DNA of 64,000 bases from Mycolicibacterium stellerae (GTDB lineage: Bacteria; Actinomycetota; Actinomycetes; Mycobacteriales; Mycobacteriaceae), in the NCBI RefSeq assembly GCF_003719305.1, contig NZ_RARC01000028.1:28711-92710 (forward strand), in the 5' to 3' direction. The translations under genes were made by a program, and so were the position numbers. Each line of letters opens with the position of its first letter. The first letter of the stretch is position 1. Of the stretch, positions 37,885-46,056 are shown piece by piece. Under the pieces are notes generated by a model. That model worked only from the letters and a program-made list of their open reading frames with translations. It was not told the DNA's origin and made no database searches.

Positions 37885-39518
37885 AACTTGCCCGCGAGTT
37901 CGGTCAACTCCTCGGCGATGCGTCGGGCATGCGCGCGCGCCGCCGCCAAGTCATCGTCGACACAGTTACGCCGAACCTCGATGTAGGACTTGACTTTCGG
38001 CTCGGTACCCGATGGCCGCACCGCGACCCGCACCGCCGTATCGGTGTCACCGCCCTCGAGAATCACCGCATCGGTTCGCCGTTCGTACGGTTGTGCCGCG
38101 GCCAGGTCCGTCATCGTGACAGCGAACCCGCACAGTTTCGTCGGCGCCTTTGAACGCAGCCGGGTCATCACCGCCGCCGCGTCGTCGGCATCGGCCACCG
38201 GCCGCGACAGTGCGGTCGTGGTGTGCACACCGTGGCGCCGGGCAAGGTCGTCGAGGGCGTCGAGCACTGTGCGGCCCTGCTCGCGCAGCGCTACGACCAA
38301 GTCGCAGAACAACACCGCGGTGCTGATGCCGTCCTTGTCGCGGACCGCAGACGGGTCGACGCAGTAGCCGATCGCCTCCTCGTACGCATAGACCAGCGTG
38401 CACCCCGGTATGTCGGCGTCTGCCCGTGACAACCACTTGAAGCCGGTCAGCGTCTCGACATGTCGAGCGCCGTGCGTCGCAGCGATCCGGGCCAGCATCC
38501 GTGACGACACCACCGAGCTTGCCACCACCGTGTGTTCGGACACCTCACCGGGATCGATCTGGGACAGTATGTAATCACCTAGCAGCCAACCGGTTTCGTC
38601 GCCGGTGAGCATACGCCAGCCGTCCGGTGTCGGTACGCCGACGGCACACCGGTCGGCGTCGGGATCCAGGGCGATCGCGACCTCGGCGTCGTTGTCGGCT
38701 GCCAGTTTCAACAGCTCGTCGGTGGCTCCCGGTTCCTCCGGGTTGGGGAAGGGGACGGTGGGGAAGTCCGGGTCGGGCGCGAACTGACTCTCCACCACAT
38801 GAACGTCTGACAAGCCAGCGCGGACGAACGCGTCGAGTGCGTATTCTCCGCCGACGCCGTGCATGGCGGTCAGCGCCAGCCGGACCGAACCGTGCGTGTG
38901 CCGGACATGCGCCGCGCGGTTGATGTAGCGCTGGATCAGATCAACGCCGGACGTCTCGACCGCCGCCCTTTCTATCTCGTTGGCGTGCGGCGCCTCGGCG
39001 ATCTTCGCCTCGATTTCTCGATCGGTGGGCGCGACGATCTGCAGGCCGCTGTCGAAGTACACCTTGTAACCGTTGTCTGATGGCGGGTTGTGAGACGCCG
39101 TGATCTGAATGCCCGCGCTGGCGCCGAGATGGCGGGCACCGAACGCCACCACGGGCGTCGGAACAGCGGCGAACAACAACGTCACCATGAACCCCGCAGC
39201 GGAGAAGACTTCGGCGGTCGCGAGGGCGAATTGCTCCGATCCGTGCCGGGCGTCGCCGCCGACCACGACGTTGGCGCCTTCGAATCCTCGCGCCTTGAGC
39301 ACCTCGGCGACGGCCCAGCTGGTCCGAAGGACGACCGCGAGGTTCATGCCGCTCGGGCCGCCGCGCAAGGGGCCGCGCAGGCCGGCCGTGCCGAACGTCA
39401 GCGGACGGGCGAACCGTTCGGCGAGCTCCTCGTCACTGCACGCCTGCAGCTCGGCAACCGTCGCCGGATCGGGGTCGTGTGCGATCCACTCCTGCGCCGC
39501 TGCGCAAGCGCTCGTCAT
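37881..39518 (-). CDS. pmmB: Phosphomannomutase/phosphoglucomutase
   Basis: 545-residue alpha-D-phosphohexomutase. The phosphoserine loop is GIQITASHNPPSDNGYKVYF near residue 135-154, the metal loop is ALDPDADRCAVG, the sugar loop is YEEAIGY and the phosphate loop is RPSGTEPKVKSYIE. All four are intact. It interconverts mannose-1-P and mannose-6-P (or the glucose forms) for envelope glycan precursors. Its ATG shares a base with the marR stop (TGATG), so the two are coupled. Rv3308 is the recalled counterpart. Confidence 0.94.
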   Translation of the reverse strand: MTSACAAAQEWIAHDPDPATVAELQACSDEELAERFARPLTFGTAGLRGPLRGGPSGMNLAVVLRTSWAVAEVLKARGFEGANVVVGGDARHGSEQFALATAEVFSAAGFMVTLLFAAVPTPVVAFGARHLGASAGIQITASHNPPSDNGYKVYFDSGLQIVAPTDREIEAKIAEAPHANEIERAAVETSGVDLIQRYINRAAHVRHTHGSVRLALTAMHGVGGEYALDAFVRAGLSDVHVVESQFAPDPDFPTVPFPNPEEPGATDELLKLAADNDAEVAIALDPDADRCAVGVPTPDGWRMLTGDETGWLLGDYILSQIDPGEVSEHTVVASSVVSSRMLARIAATHGARHVETLTGFKWLSRADADIPGCTLVYAYEEAIGYCVDPSAVRDKDGISTAVLFCDLVVALREQGRTVLDALDDLARRHGVHTTTALSRPVADADDAAAVMTRLRSKAPTKLCGFAVTMTDLAAAQPYERRTDAVILEGGDTDTAVRVAVRPSGTEPKVKSYIEVRRNCVDDDLAAARAHARRIAEELTELAGKF

Positions 39519-39973
39519 CAGCTCAGTGTTCCCACTTTGCCTTCGGCATATGCCAGCTTGCGCAGCACCGGCGCAACCAGCATCAGCAGGTTGAACTCCA
39601 GGTCGGTCAGGTTGTCGCGCATCGTTGCGTTCAGCCAGGCGTCGCGTTCGGCGCGGTCCTCGTCGAGTAGCGCGATCCCGGCAGCGGTGACCTCGATGAG
39701 CTGTCGGCGCCGATCGTCGTCGTCGGGGCGGCGCGATACCAGCCCCCGGCTCACCAGCTCGTTGATGCTGTCGGTCAGGGACTGCACGCGCACGTGCAGC
39801 CGCACCGCCAGCTCGACGGGGGTGATCCCGCCCGTCCTGGTGACCTCGCTCAGCACTTCCATCTGGCTCAGCGTCAGCCCGTGGTCGGGCCGGTGCCTGC
39901 GCATCTGCCTGGTCACCGCCACCATCGACTCTCGCAACTCGGTGGCGGAGGACCTGGCGCGTGAATCCGTCAT
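39518..39973 (-). CDS. MarR-family regulator
   Basis: 151-residue winged-helix protein. The DNA-binding core is GLTLSQMEVLSEVTRTGGITPVELAVRLHVRVQSLTDSINELVSRGLVSRRPDDDDRRRQLIEVTAAG (about residues 32-98). The ATG at 39973 (MTDSRARSSATELRESM) lies inside a perfect operator palindrome, so it should repress itself and the divergent AbrB-type transporter. It is followed by pmmB with a TGATG junction. Confidence 0.88.
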   Translation of the reverse strand: MTDSRARSSATELRESMVAVTRQMRRHRPDHGLTLSQMEVLSEVTRTGGITPVELAVRLHVRVQSLTDSINELVSRGLVSRRPDDDDRRRQLIEVTAAGIALLDEDRAERDAWLNATMRDNLTDLEFNLLMLVAPVLRKLAYAEGKVGTLS

Positions 39974-39994
39974 TACCAAGTTATACCTTGGTAA
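39973..39994. promoter_or_regulatory. Perfect 22-base MarR operator
   Basis: TTACCAAG (39973-39980) and CTTGGTAA (39987-39994) are perfect inverted arms separated by TTATAC. The left arm begins at the A of the MarR start codon, and the spacer could act as a -10 element for either direction. Size, symmetry and location are those of MarR-family sites. Confidence 0.75.
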
Positions 39995-40059
39995 TTCTTT
40001 GCTGTCATGACAAAAAAGCAGCGTTGCGTGCGAATATTGTTAAGGGCATACTTGACATA

Positions 40060-41187
40060 GTGAGCAGAGAGCGACTGATCCAAGCATCCAGATGGGTGCT
40101 GCTGGTCGCTATCACGATTGCGGTCACCGTCCCGCTGACCATCGTCGGTGTTCCCTCTGCCGCGCTGTTCGCGGCGCTGATCGTCGGCATCGCCCTGGCG
40201 CTGCCCGCACTGGCCCCGAAGCGGGTGCCGCGCCCGATCGGCATCGCCGCCCAGGGCGTGCTCGGCGTCTATATCGCGACGATGGTCGATCGCGATGCGG
40301 TGAATGCACTCCGCACTGATTGGCCCATTGTGCTCGGTGTCGCCGTCGCCACGCTTGTGCTCAGCATCGCCGCGGGCGCCCTGCTCGGGTTGCACCGCGA
40401 CGTCAGCCCTCTCACCGGATCCCTTGCGCTGGTCGCCGGTGGTGCGTCGGGCTTGGTTGCGATCGCGCGGGAACTCGGCGGTGACGATCGCGTCGTCGCC
40501 GTGGTGCAGTATCTGCGGGTGGCGCTGGTGACCGCGTCGATGCCGGTGGTTGTCACGCTCGTCTACCACGCCGACAAGTCCCACCATGCCGAGTTGAGCA
40601 GTCAAACCGGCTCGGCACCTTGGTATCTCAGCGTCGCGATGATGACGGTGCTGATCGTCGTCGGCGTGGCAGGGGGCCGGCTGATCCGGATGCCAGGGGC
40701 GGGACTGCTCGGGCCGATGGCGTTGACCATCGTGCTTCAAGTCACCGGGCTGTCGTTCGGCCTCTCGGTGCCGATGATTCTGGTTCAGGCCGGCTACATG
40801 TTCATCGGCTGGCAGGCCGGGGTGGCCTTCACCCGCGACACGCTGCGCGCGGTGGGACGCATGCTCCCCGCGGCGATCGCCCTGATCGTGGTGCTCGGTG
40901 TCGCCACCGCGGGCCTTGGTGTGCTGCTGGCCGATGTCGCAGGCCTCACCCCGCTGGAGGGCTATCTCGCCACCAGCCCCGGCGGTGTCTACGCCGTGCT
41001 GGCGACGGCGGTGGAGACGGGATCGAACGTGACCTTCGTCATCGCCGCGCAGGTGGTGCGAATCCTGTTGATGTTGTTCACCGCGCCGTTGCTGGCGCGG
41101 GCCGTGATCAGGATGACCGAGCGATTCGGCGGTCAGAGCCGCGAGATCACCGAGGCCAGCAGGGAGCCCGTGCGGGTCGCCGACTGA
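40060..41187 (+). CDS. AbrB-family membrane transporter
   Basis: 375-residue membrane protein with about ten helices in two similar halves (PF05145, named AbrB after the putative ammonia monooxygenase regulator family). The motif GGASGLVAIARELGGDDRVVAVVQYLRVALV closes the first half and SPGGVYAVLATAVETGSNVTFVIAAQVVRIL the second. The GTG at 40060 (VSRERLIQASRW) is used; upstream codons read through the MarR operator. The substrate is unknown. It is divergent from MarR and its 3' end overlaps the convergent deoD by 55 bases. Confidence 0.8.
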   Translation: MSRERLIQASRWVLLVAITIAVTVPLTIVGVPSAALFAALIVGIALALPALAPKRVPRPIGIAAQGVLGVYIATMVDRDAVNALRTDWPIVLGVAVATLVLSIAAGALLGLHRDVSPLTGSLALVAGGASGLVAIARELGGDDRVVAVVQYLRVALVTASMPVVVTLVYHADKSHHAELSSQTGSAPWYLSVAMMTVLIVVGVAGGRLIRMPGAGLLGPMALTIVLQVTGLSFGLSVPMILVQAGYMFIGWQAGVAFTRDTLRAVGRMLPAAIALIVVLGVATAGLGVLLADVAGLTPLEGYLATSPGGVYAVLATAVETGSNVTFVIAAQVVRILLMLFTAPLLARAVIRMTERFGGQSREITEASREPVRVAD

Positions 41188-41927
41188 CGGCCGGCGGCAA
41201 GCACCTCCTCGTGGCTCAGCGGCTGGCCCGTCATCCCCGCCGCGGCGTTGGTCACCAGCGACACCGCAAGCACCTCGGCGCCCGCCGCCCGCGCGGCGAT
41301 CGTCTCGTGCACCGTCGACATCCCGACCAGGTCGGCCCCGAGCGTGCGCAGCATCCTGATCTCGGCTGGCGTCTCGTAGTGCGGCCCCGGCAGGCAGGCG
41401 TAGACGCCATCGGCGAGGTCGGGTTCCACCTCGCGCGCGAGCGCGCGCAGCCGCGGCGAGTAGGCGTCGACCAGGTCCACGAACTGCGCCCCCACCAGCG
41501 GCGACCTGGCCGTCAGGTTCAGGTGGTCGCTGATCAGCACCGGCTGTCCGACCACGAAATCCGCCCGCAAACCACCTGCGGCGTTGGTCATGATCACCGT
41601 CCGCACACCGGCCGCGCACGCCGCCCGCACGGGGTGCACGACATGACGCAGGTCGTGCCCCTCGTAGGCGTGGATCCGGCCGACGAACACCAGCACGCGG
41701 TGATTGCCCGTCCGCACCGAGATGACGTCGCCGCCGTGTCCCTCGGCGGTCGGGGGAGTGAAGCCGGGCAGTTCGCCCACCGGCACCACTGCCGTCGGCG
41801 CCCCCAACTCGGCGGCCGCAGGCGCCCATCCGGAGCCCAGAATCACGGCGACGTCGTACTCGTCGACGCCGGTGCGCTCGCGGATCGCGGCCGCGGCCTG
41901 CTGCGCTGCAGCGTCCGGATCGGTCAC
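41133..41927 (-). CDS. deoD: Purine nucleoside phosphorylase
   Basis: 264-residue trimeric-type PNP converting inosine/guanosine plus phosphate to base and ribose-1-P. Motifs: AVILGSGWAPAA at the phosphate site, FVGRIHAYEGHDLRHVVHPVRAACAAGVRTVIMTNAAGGL (family signature) and the base site GMSTVHETIAARAAGAEVLAVSLVTNAAAG. The GTG start is at 41927. It acts with cdd, deoA, add and upp in salvage. Confidence 0.95.
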   Translation of the reverse strand: MTDPDAAAQQAAAAIRERTGVDEYDVAVILGSGWAPAAAELGAPTAVVPVGELPGFTPPTAEGHGGDVISVRTGNHRVLVFVGRIHAYEGHDLRHVVHPVRAACAAGVRTVIMTNAAGGLRADFVVGQPVLISDHLNLTARSPLVGAQFVDLVDAYSPRLRALAREVEPDLADGVYACLPGPHYETPAEIRMLRTLGADLVGMSTVHETIAARAAGAEVLAVSLVTNAAAGMTGQPLSHEEVLAAGRQSATRTGSLLASVISRL

Positions 41928-41965
41928 AGTACAAGCAGCTTAGCTGTCAGTGAGATACTGCCAAG

Positions 41966-43150
41966 ATGCCAACCGCCACCGCCGCCGTCAGCGTCGAGGA
42001 CGCGATCAACCGGCGTAGTGGCGACCTGATCGAGCTGTCGCACTCCATCCACGCCGAGCCTGAGCTGGCGTTCGCTGAGTTCAAGAGCTGCGCCAAGACC
42101 CAGGCGCTGGTCGCAGAGCGCGGCTTCGAGATCAGCGCCGCACCCGGCGGCCTTGACACCGCGTTTCGCGCCGAGTTCGGAACTGGCCCGTTGGTGATCG
42201 GCATCTGCGCCGAGTACGACGCCCTGCCCGAGCTCGGACATGCCTGCGGCCACAACATCATCGCCGCCTCTGCCGTCGGCACCGCGCTTGCGCTGGCCGA
42301 GGTGGCCGACGAGCTCGGCCTCAAGGTCGTATTGCTCGGCACACCCGCCGAGGAGTCCGGTGGCGGAAAAGTGTTGCTGCTCAACGCCGGAACGTTCGAC
42401 GACATCGCCGCGACGGTGATGCTGCACCCCGGCCCGATCGACATAGCGCGTGCGCGCTCGCTCGCGGCGTCCGAAGTCGAAGTCACCTACCGTGGCCGCG
42501 AGGCGCACGCCGCCGTCGCGCCATATCTGGGTGTCAACGCGGCCGACGCGATCACCGTGGCGCAGACGGCGATTGGGCTCTTGCGTCAACAGTTCGCGCC
42601 GGGGGAGATGGCGCACGGCATCGTCACCGACGGCGGCCAGGCCCCCAACGTCATTCCGGCCCGTACCGCCCTGCTGTATCTGATGCGTGCGACCGACGCC
42701 GCATCGCTGCGCCACCTCGAGGGCAGGATGGCCGACTGCTTTCTCGCCGGCGCCGTCGCAACGGGCTGCGACTACGAGATAGCGCAGACCGAGCCGCCAT
42801 ACGACGAGCTGGCGCCCGACAGGTGGCTTGCCGACGTTTTCCGCGCCGAGATGACTCGCCTCGGCCGAGAACCGATTGGTGAGGAGTTCGAGGCCGCGGT
42901 GCCGTTGGGCAGCACTGACATGGGCAACATCACGCAGGTAATGCCCGGCATCCACCCCGTTGTCGGAGTCGAAGCGGAAGGGGCATCGGTGCACCAGCCC
43001 GGCTTCGCAAGGGCGGCGGCTGGTCCCAGCGGCGACAAGGCCGTCTGCGAAGGGGCGATCATGCTGGCCCGCACGGTGGTCGCGCTGGCCGAAACGGCCG
43101 ACGAACGCGACCGGGTGCTCGCGCTTGCGGCCAAGCGGGTTGCGTCATGA
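41966..43150 (+). CDS. amiB1: M20-family metallo-amidohydrolase
   Basis: 394-residue zinc amidohydrolase (peptidase family M20). Metal-ligand motifs: GHACGHNIIAA near residue 92 and PAEESGGGKVLLLNAG, with dimerisation-domain EVEVTYRGREAHAA and the late HQPGFARAA. Substrates may be N-acyl amino acids or aminobenzoyl compounds, not decided. It is 38 bases from divergent deoD and overlaps amiA1 as ATGA. The counterpart in H37Rv is Rv3306c (recalled). Confidence 0.9.
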   Translation: MPTATAAVSVEDAINRRSGDLIELSHSIHAEPELAFAEFKSCAKTQALVAERGFEISAAPGGLDTAFRAEFGTGPLVIGICAEYDALPELGHACGHNIIAASAVGTALALAEVADELGLKVVLLGTPAEESGGGKVLLLNAGTFDDIAATVMLHPGPIDIARARSLAASEVEVTYRGREAHAAVAPYLGVNAADAITVAQTAIGLLRQQFAPGEMAHGIVTDGGQAPNVIPARTALLYLMRATDAASLRHLEGRMADCFLAGAVATGCDYEIAQTEPPYDELAPDRWLADVFRAEMTRLGREPIGEEFEAAVPLGSTDMGNITQVMPGIHPVVGVEAEGASVHQPGFARAAAGPSGDKAVCEGAIMLARTVVALAETADERDRVLALAAKRVAS

Positions 43151-44316
43151 CGCCGGCGGAAGCGGCCGACGGTTGGCTGGACGCCCACTACGACGACCTG
43201 GTGGCTTGGCGCAGGCACATTCACGCCCATCCCGAGCTCGGTCGACAGGAGTTCGCCACCACCCAGTTCGTCGCATCGCAGCTGGCCGACGCCGGGCTGA
43301 ACCCGAAGGTGCTTCCCGGCGGCACCGGTTTGGTCTGCGACTTCGGCCCAGAGCACGGCCAGCGCATCGCGCTGCGCGCCGACATGGACGCCTTGCCGAT
43401 GTCGGACCGCACCGGAATGCCTTACGCCTCAGTGGTTCCCAACGTCGCGCACGCCTGCGGGCACGACGCGCACACCGCGGTGCTGCTCGGCGCGGCGCTC
43501 GCACTGAACTCCGTACCCGAGCTGCCGGTCGGTGTGCGGCTGATCTTCCAGGCCGCCGAGGAGCTGATGCCCGGCGGCGCCATCGACGCCATCGCGGCGG
43601 GTGCGATCAACGGCGTGTCACGTATCTTCGCGTTGCACTGCGATCCGCGGCTGGCCGTCGGACGGGTCGCGGTGCGGGCCGGGCCGATCACATCTGCCGC
43701 CGACCACATCGAGGTCACGCTGCACAGCCAGGGTGGGCACACCTCGCGACCGCACCTCACGGGCGACCTGGTGTACGGGCTCGGCACCCTGATCACCGGC
43801 CTTCCGGGTGTGCTGTCGCGTCGCATCGACCCGCGCACCAGCACGGTGATGGTGTGGGGCGCCGTCAACGCGGGCGTTGCCGCCAACGCCATCCCGCAGA
43901 GCGGCATACTCGCTGGCACTGTCCGCACCGCCAACCGCGATACCTGGCTGACGCTGGATTCGATCGTCGACGAGGCCATCACCTCGCTGCTGTCGCCGCT
44001 GAACATCGAGCACACGCTGCATTACAAGCGCGGGGTGCCGCCGGTGGTCAACGAGGAGATCTCGACGCGGATCCTCACCCACGCGATCGAGGGCATCGGG
44101 CCCGATGTGCTGGCCGACACCCGGCAGTCGGGCGGCGGCGAGGACTTCTCCTGGTATCTCGAGGAGGTGCCGGGCGCGATGGCGCGGCTTGGCGTGTGGT
44201 CGGGCCGTGGCCCACAGCTCGATCTACACCAGCCGACATTCGACATCGACGAGCGCGCGCTCGCGGTGGGCGTCCGCACGATGGTGAACGTCGTCGAACA
44301 GGCCGCCCAGTTCTAG
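43147..44316 (+). CDS. amiA1: M20D-family amidohydrolase
   Basis: 389-residue hippurate hydrolase/IAA-amino acid hydrolase-type enzyme. Motifs include RHIHAHPELGRQEF, LRADMDALPM, VAHACGHDAHTAVLLGAA (metal cysteine and histidine), FQAAEELMPGGA and HSQGGHTSRPHL. It is coupled to amiB1 by an ATGA overlap, so the pair likely handles related N-acylated substrates. A 15-base tandem repeat follows its stop. Confidence 0.92.
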   Translation: MTPAEAADGWLDAHYDDLVAWRRHIHAHPELGRQEFATTQFVASQLADAGLNPKVLPGGTGLVCDFGPEHGQRIALRADMDALPMSDRTGMPYASVVPNVAHACGHDAHTAVLLGAALALNSVPELPVGVRLIFQAAEELMPGGAIDAIAAGAINGVSRIFALHCDPRLAVGRVAVRAGPITSAADHIEVTLHSQGGHTSRPHLTGDLVYGLGTLITGLPGVLSRRIDPRTSTVMVWGAVNAGVAANAIPQSGILAGTVRTANRDTWLTLDSIVDEAITSLLSPLNIEHTLHYKRGVPPVVNEEISTRILTHAIEGIGPDVLADTRQSGGGEDFSWYLEEVPGAMARLGVWSGRGPQLDLHQPTFDIDERALAVGVRTMVNVVEQAAQF

Positions 44317-44326
44317 CTGGCTCTCG

Positions 44327-44371
44327 CAGCAGCTCCCCTCACAGCAGCTCCCCTCGCAGCAGCTCCCCTCG
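44327..44371. repeat. 15-base tandem repeat, three copies
   Basis: CAGCAGCTCCCCTCR occurs at 44327-44341, 44342-44356 and 44357-44371 with a single base varying at the end. It sits eleven bases after the amiA1 stop and runs directly into palindrome A copy 2. It is a candidate VNTR typing locus. Confidence 0.9.
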
Positions 44372-44440
44372 CACCGCGAGCGTGCGTGTCTGTACACGAC
44401 ACGCCGCGGTTCTACGTGCAAGCGTGCACCCTCGCGGTGC
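44371..44440. repeat. Palindromic intergenic repeat, family A, copy 2
   Basis: GCACCGCGAG (44371-44380) pairs with CTCGCGGTGC (44431-44440). Interior segments GCGTGTCTG, ACACGACACGCCGCG and CGTGCAAGCGTGCAC are near identical to the reverse complement of copy 1. Orientation is opposite to copies 1 and 3. It precedes the AbiEi/DUF559 gene. Confidence 0.85.
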
Positions 44441-44500
44441 GGGGGTTGTGCACAGTTCGACATTGATCCACCGCTGACAGGTTGACCGCTACCGCACCCG

Positions 44501-45412
44501 ATGGCGCGCGCAGACGATCTCGTCATGAACGAAGAATTGGAACGATTGTTTGCCGACCAAGGCGGGGTCGCGACGAGCGGCCAGATTTTGACGCTGACTT
44601 CCAGGCGCGCTTTCGAGCGTGAGCTGAAAACGGGCGCGCTGGAGCGGATTTGGTATGGAATCTACTGTCGCGGAGAGGCCGACGACTTCGTCCGGCTTCG
44701 AGGTCTGGATCTCTCGTGCGGCACGAAGGTGCCCGTGTGCCTCGGTACTGCCGCCGCACTGCACGGATTCGATACCGAAGAACCCCAGGACCTACATGTG
44801 CTCAATCCGCCACGTCGTCAGTTGCGACCGTGTGATGGCTTGGTCGTCCATCGTCGAGATGGTGCGCCGCTGGTGTTGGTCGACGGACGCCGCGTCACAT
44901 CGCCTGCGTGGACCGCGGTTGAAGTCGCGCGCAGCCTGCAGCGTCCGCGTTCACTTGCCACGCTCGATGCGGCGCTGCGCAGCGGGACGTGCAGCCGCGC
45001 CGATATCTGGCGTGCCGCGATCGAGCAGGCTGGCCGTCGCGGCATCGTGGCTGTGAGGAACCTCATTGCGCTGGCCGACGCGCGGGCGGAGTCGCCAATG
45101 GAGAGCGAAGCACGGCTGGCGATGATCGACGGTGGCCTGCCGACACCGGAGCTGCAGTACGAAGTCGTCGACGGAAACGGTGAGCTTAGGCGCTTGGACT
45201 TTGCGTGGCCCGGTCAGCGGGTCGCTGTCGAGTACGACGGTATGGACTGGCACAGCGGGCCCGAGGCGATGAAGCGGGACCGCAGGCGGCGGGCGGCGTT
45301 GGCGGATATCGGATGGACGGTGATCGCCATCGTCTTCGAGGACGTGAGATATCGGCCGTGGGAGTTCGTCGGGCGCATCGACGTCGAATTGCGTCGCTCT
45401 CGCGCCGCGTGA
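44501..45412 (+). CDS. AbiEi-type antitoxin domain fused to DUF559 (Vsr-like nuclease fold)
   Basis: 303-residue protein. The N-terminal winged-helix region (LFADQGGVATSGQILTLTSRRAFERELKTGALERIWYGIYCRG, about residues 16-58) is the AbiEi antitoxin pattern. The C-terminal region (about 195-300) has E201-S-E203, RLD233FAWPG, VAVE244YD246G and a following HSG, matching the PD-(D/E)xK-like DUF559/Vsr nuclease core. No toxin partner is next to it. Starts at 44501 and 44525 are both possible. Opposite-orientation copies of repeat A flank it on both sides. A stand-alone nuclease, a defence remnant or an orphan antitoxin are all possible. Confidence 0.75.
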   Translation: MARADDLVMNEELERLFADQGGVATSGQILTLTSRRAFERELKTGALERIWYGIYCRGEADDFVRLRGLDLSCGTKVPVCLGTAAALHGFDTEEPQDLHVLNPPRRQLRPCDGLVVHRRDGAPLVLVDGRRVTSPAWTAVEVARSLQRPRSLATLDAALRSGTCSRADIWRAAIEQAGRRGIVAVRNLIALADARAESPMESEARLAMIDGGLPTPELQYEVVDGNGELRRLDFAWPGQRVAVEYDGMDWHSGPEAMKRDRRRRAALADIGWTVIAIVFEDVRYRPWEFVGRIDVELRRSRAA

Positions 45413-45414
45413 AT

Positions 45415-45474
45415 GTGCACGAAATGCCCGCAATTCACGGCGTGTCGCGTACAAACACGCACGCTCGCGGTGCA
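45415..45474. repeat. Palindromic intergenic repeat, family A, copy 3
   Basis: The right half CGGCGTGTCGCGTACAAACAC then GCACGCTCGCGGTGC matches copy 1; the left arm has decayed (GTGCACGAAATGCCCGC). It lies between the convergent stops of the DUF559 gene and the GGCT-like gene and may terminate both. Confidence 0.8.
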
Positions 45475-45480
45475 ACAGAA

Positions 45481-45954
45481 CTACGTGCCTGGGCCGATGT
45501 TGCGGGCCGGGCGGGTGCGCAGATCGCGGACGTATTCCTGTGGCGCACCGGCGATTTCGGCGGCATCGGCCATCACACCGAGATAGCGCGCCGACGGCAG
45601 CCCGCCCTCCCAGGCGTCGACCACATACAGCCAGGCCAACACGGGATCGGTGGTGGTGTCCGACGACAGCCGGTCCACCCGGCAGCGGATCTTCTTGTGC
45701 ACCCCCAACTCGGCGCCCTCCCAGCGATCGAGGTTCTGCTCGTCGGCGTCGGTCATGTCGTAGAGGACGACGAACACCTTTGACAGCGGGTCCTCGACCA
45801 GGGTGGCCAGCGCGCCTTCCCAGCCGATGTCCTCCCCGCCGAAGGTCAGCCGCCAGCCGTGCAGCCATCCCGTCCCCGCCATCGGCGAGTGTGGTGCCCG
45901 CTCCAGCATCTGCTCCGGATGCATGTTCGATCCGTAGGCGGCGTAAATCGGCAC
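45481..45954 (-). CDS. Gamma-glutamylcyclotransferase-like (AIG2) protein
   Basis: 157-residue protein with the GGCT fold. The N-terminal substrate loop is YAAYGSNM (residues 4-11), and a conserved acid lies in GWEGALATLVED near residues 44-55 where the catalytic glutamate is expected. WLYVVD and LPSARYLGVM complete the barrel. It resembles Rv3304 by memory. The reaction may be cyclisation of gamma-glutamyl amino acids, but the real substrate is unknown. Confidence 0.82.
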   Translation of the reverse strand: MPIYAAYGSNMHPEQMLERAPHSPMAGTGWLHGWRLTFGGEDIGWEGALATLVEDPLSKVFVVLYDMTDADEQNLDRWEGAELGVHKKIRCRVDRLSSDTTTDPVLAWLYVVDAWEGGLPSARYLGVMADAAEIAGAPQEYVRDLRTRPARNIGPGT

Positions 45955-46056
45955 GGGAGCAGCCTAAGGCTTCGCTGCGGGGCTAGGCGTTCAACGGCGC
46001 GCTTGGCTAGGTCCGGAGAGCAGGAGCGAGGCGACGCGGGAAGCTACCCTGTGGCG

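Noticed and set aside
39973..41934. 653-codon open frame on the minus strand
   Set aside because: Antisense to the AbrB-type gene and deoD region; Arg/Gly/His-rich, no domain.
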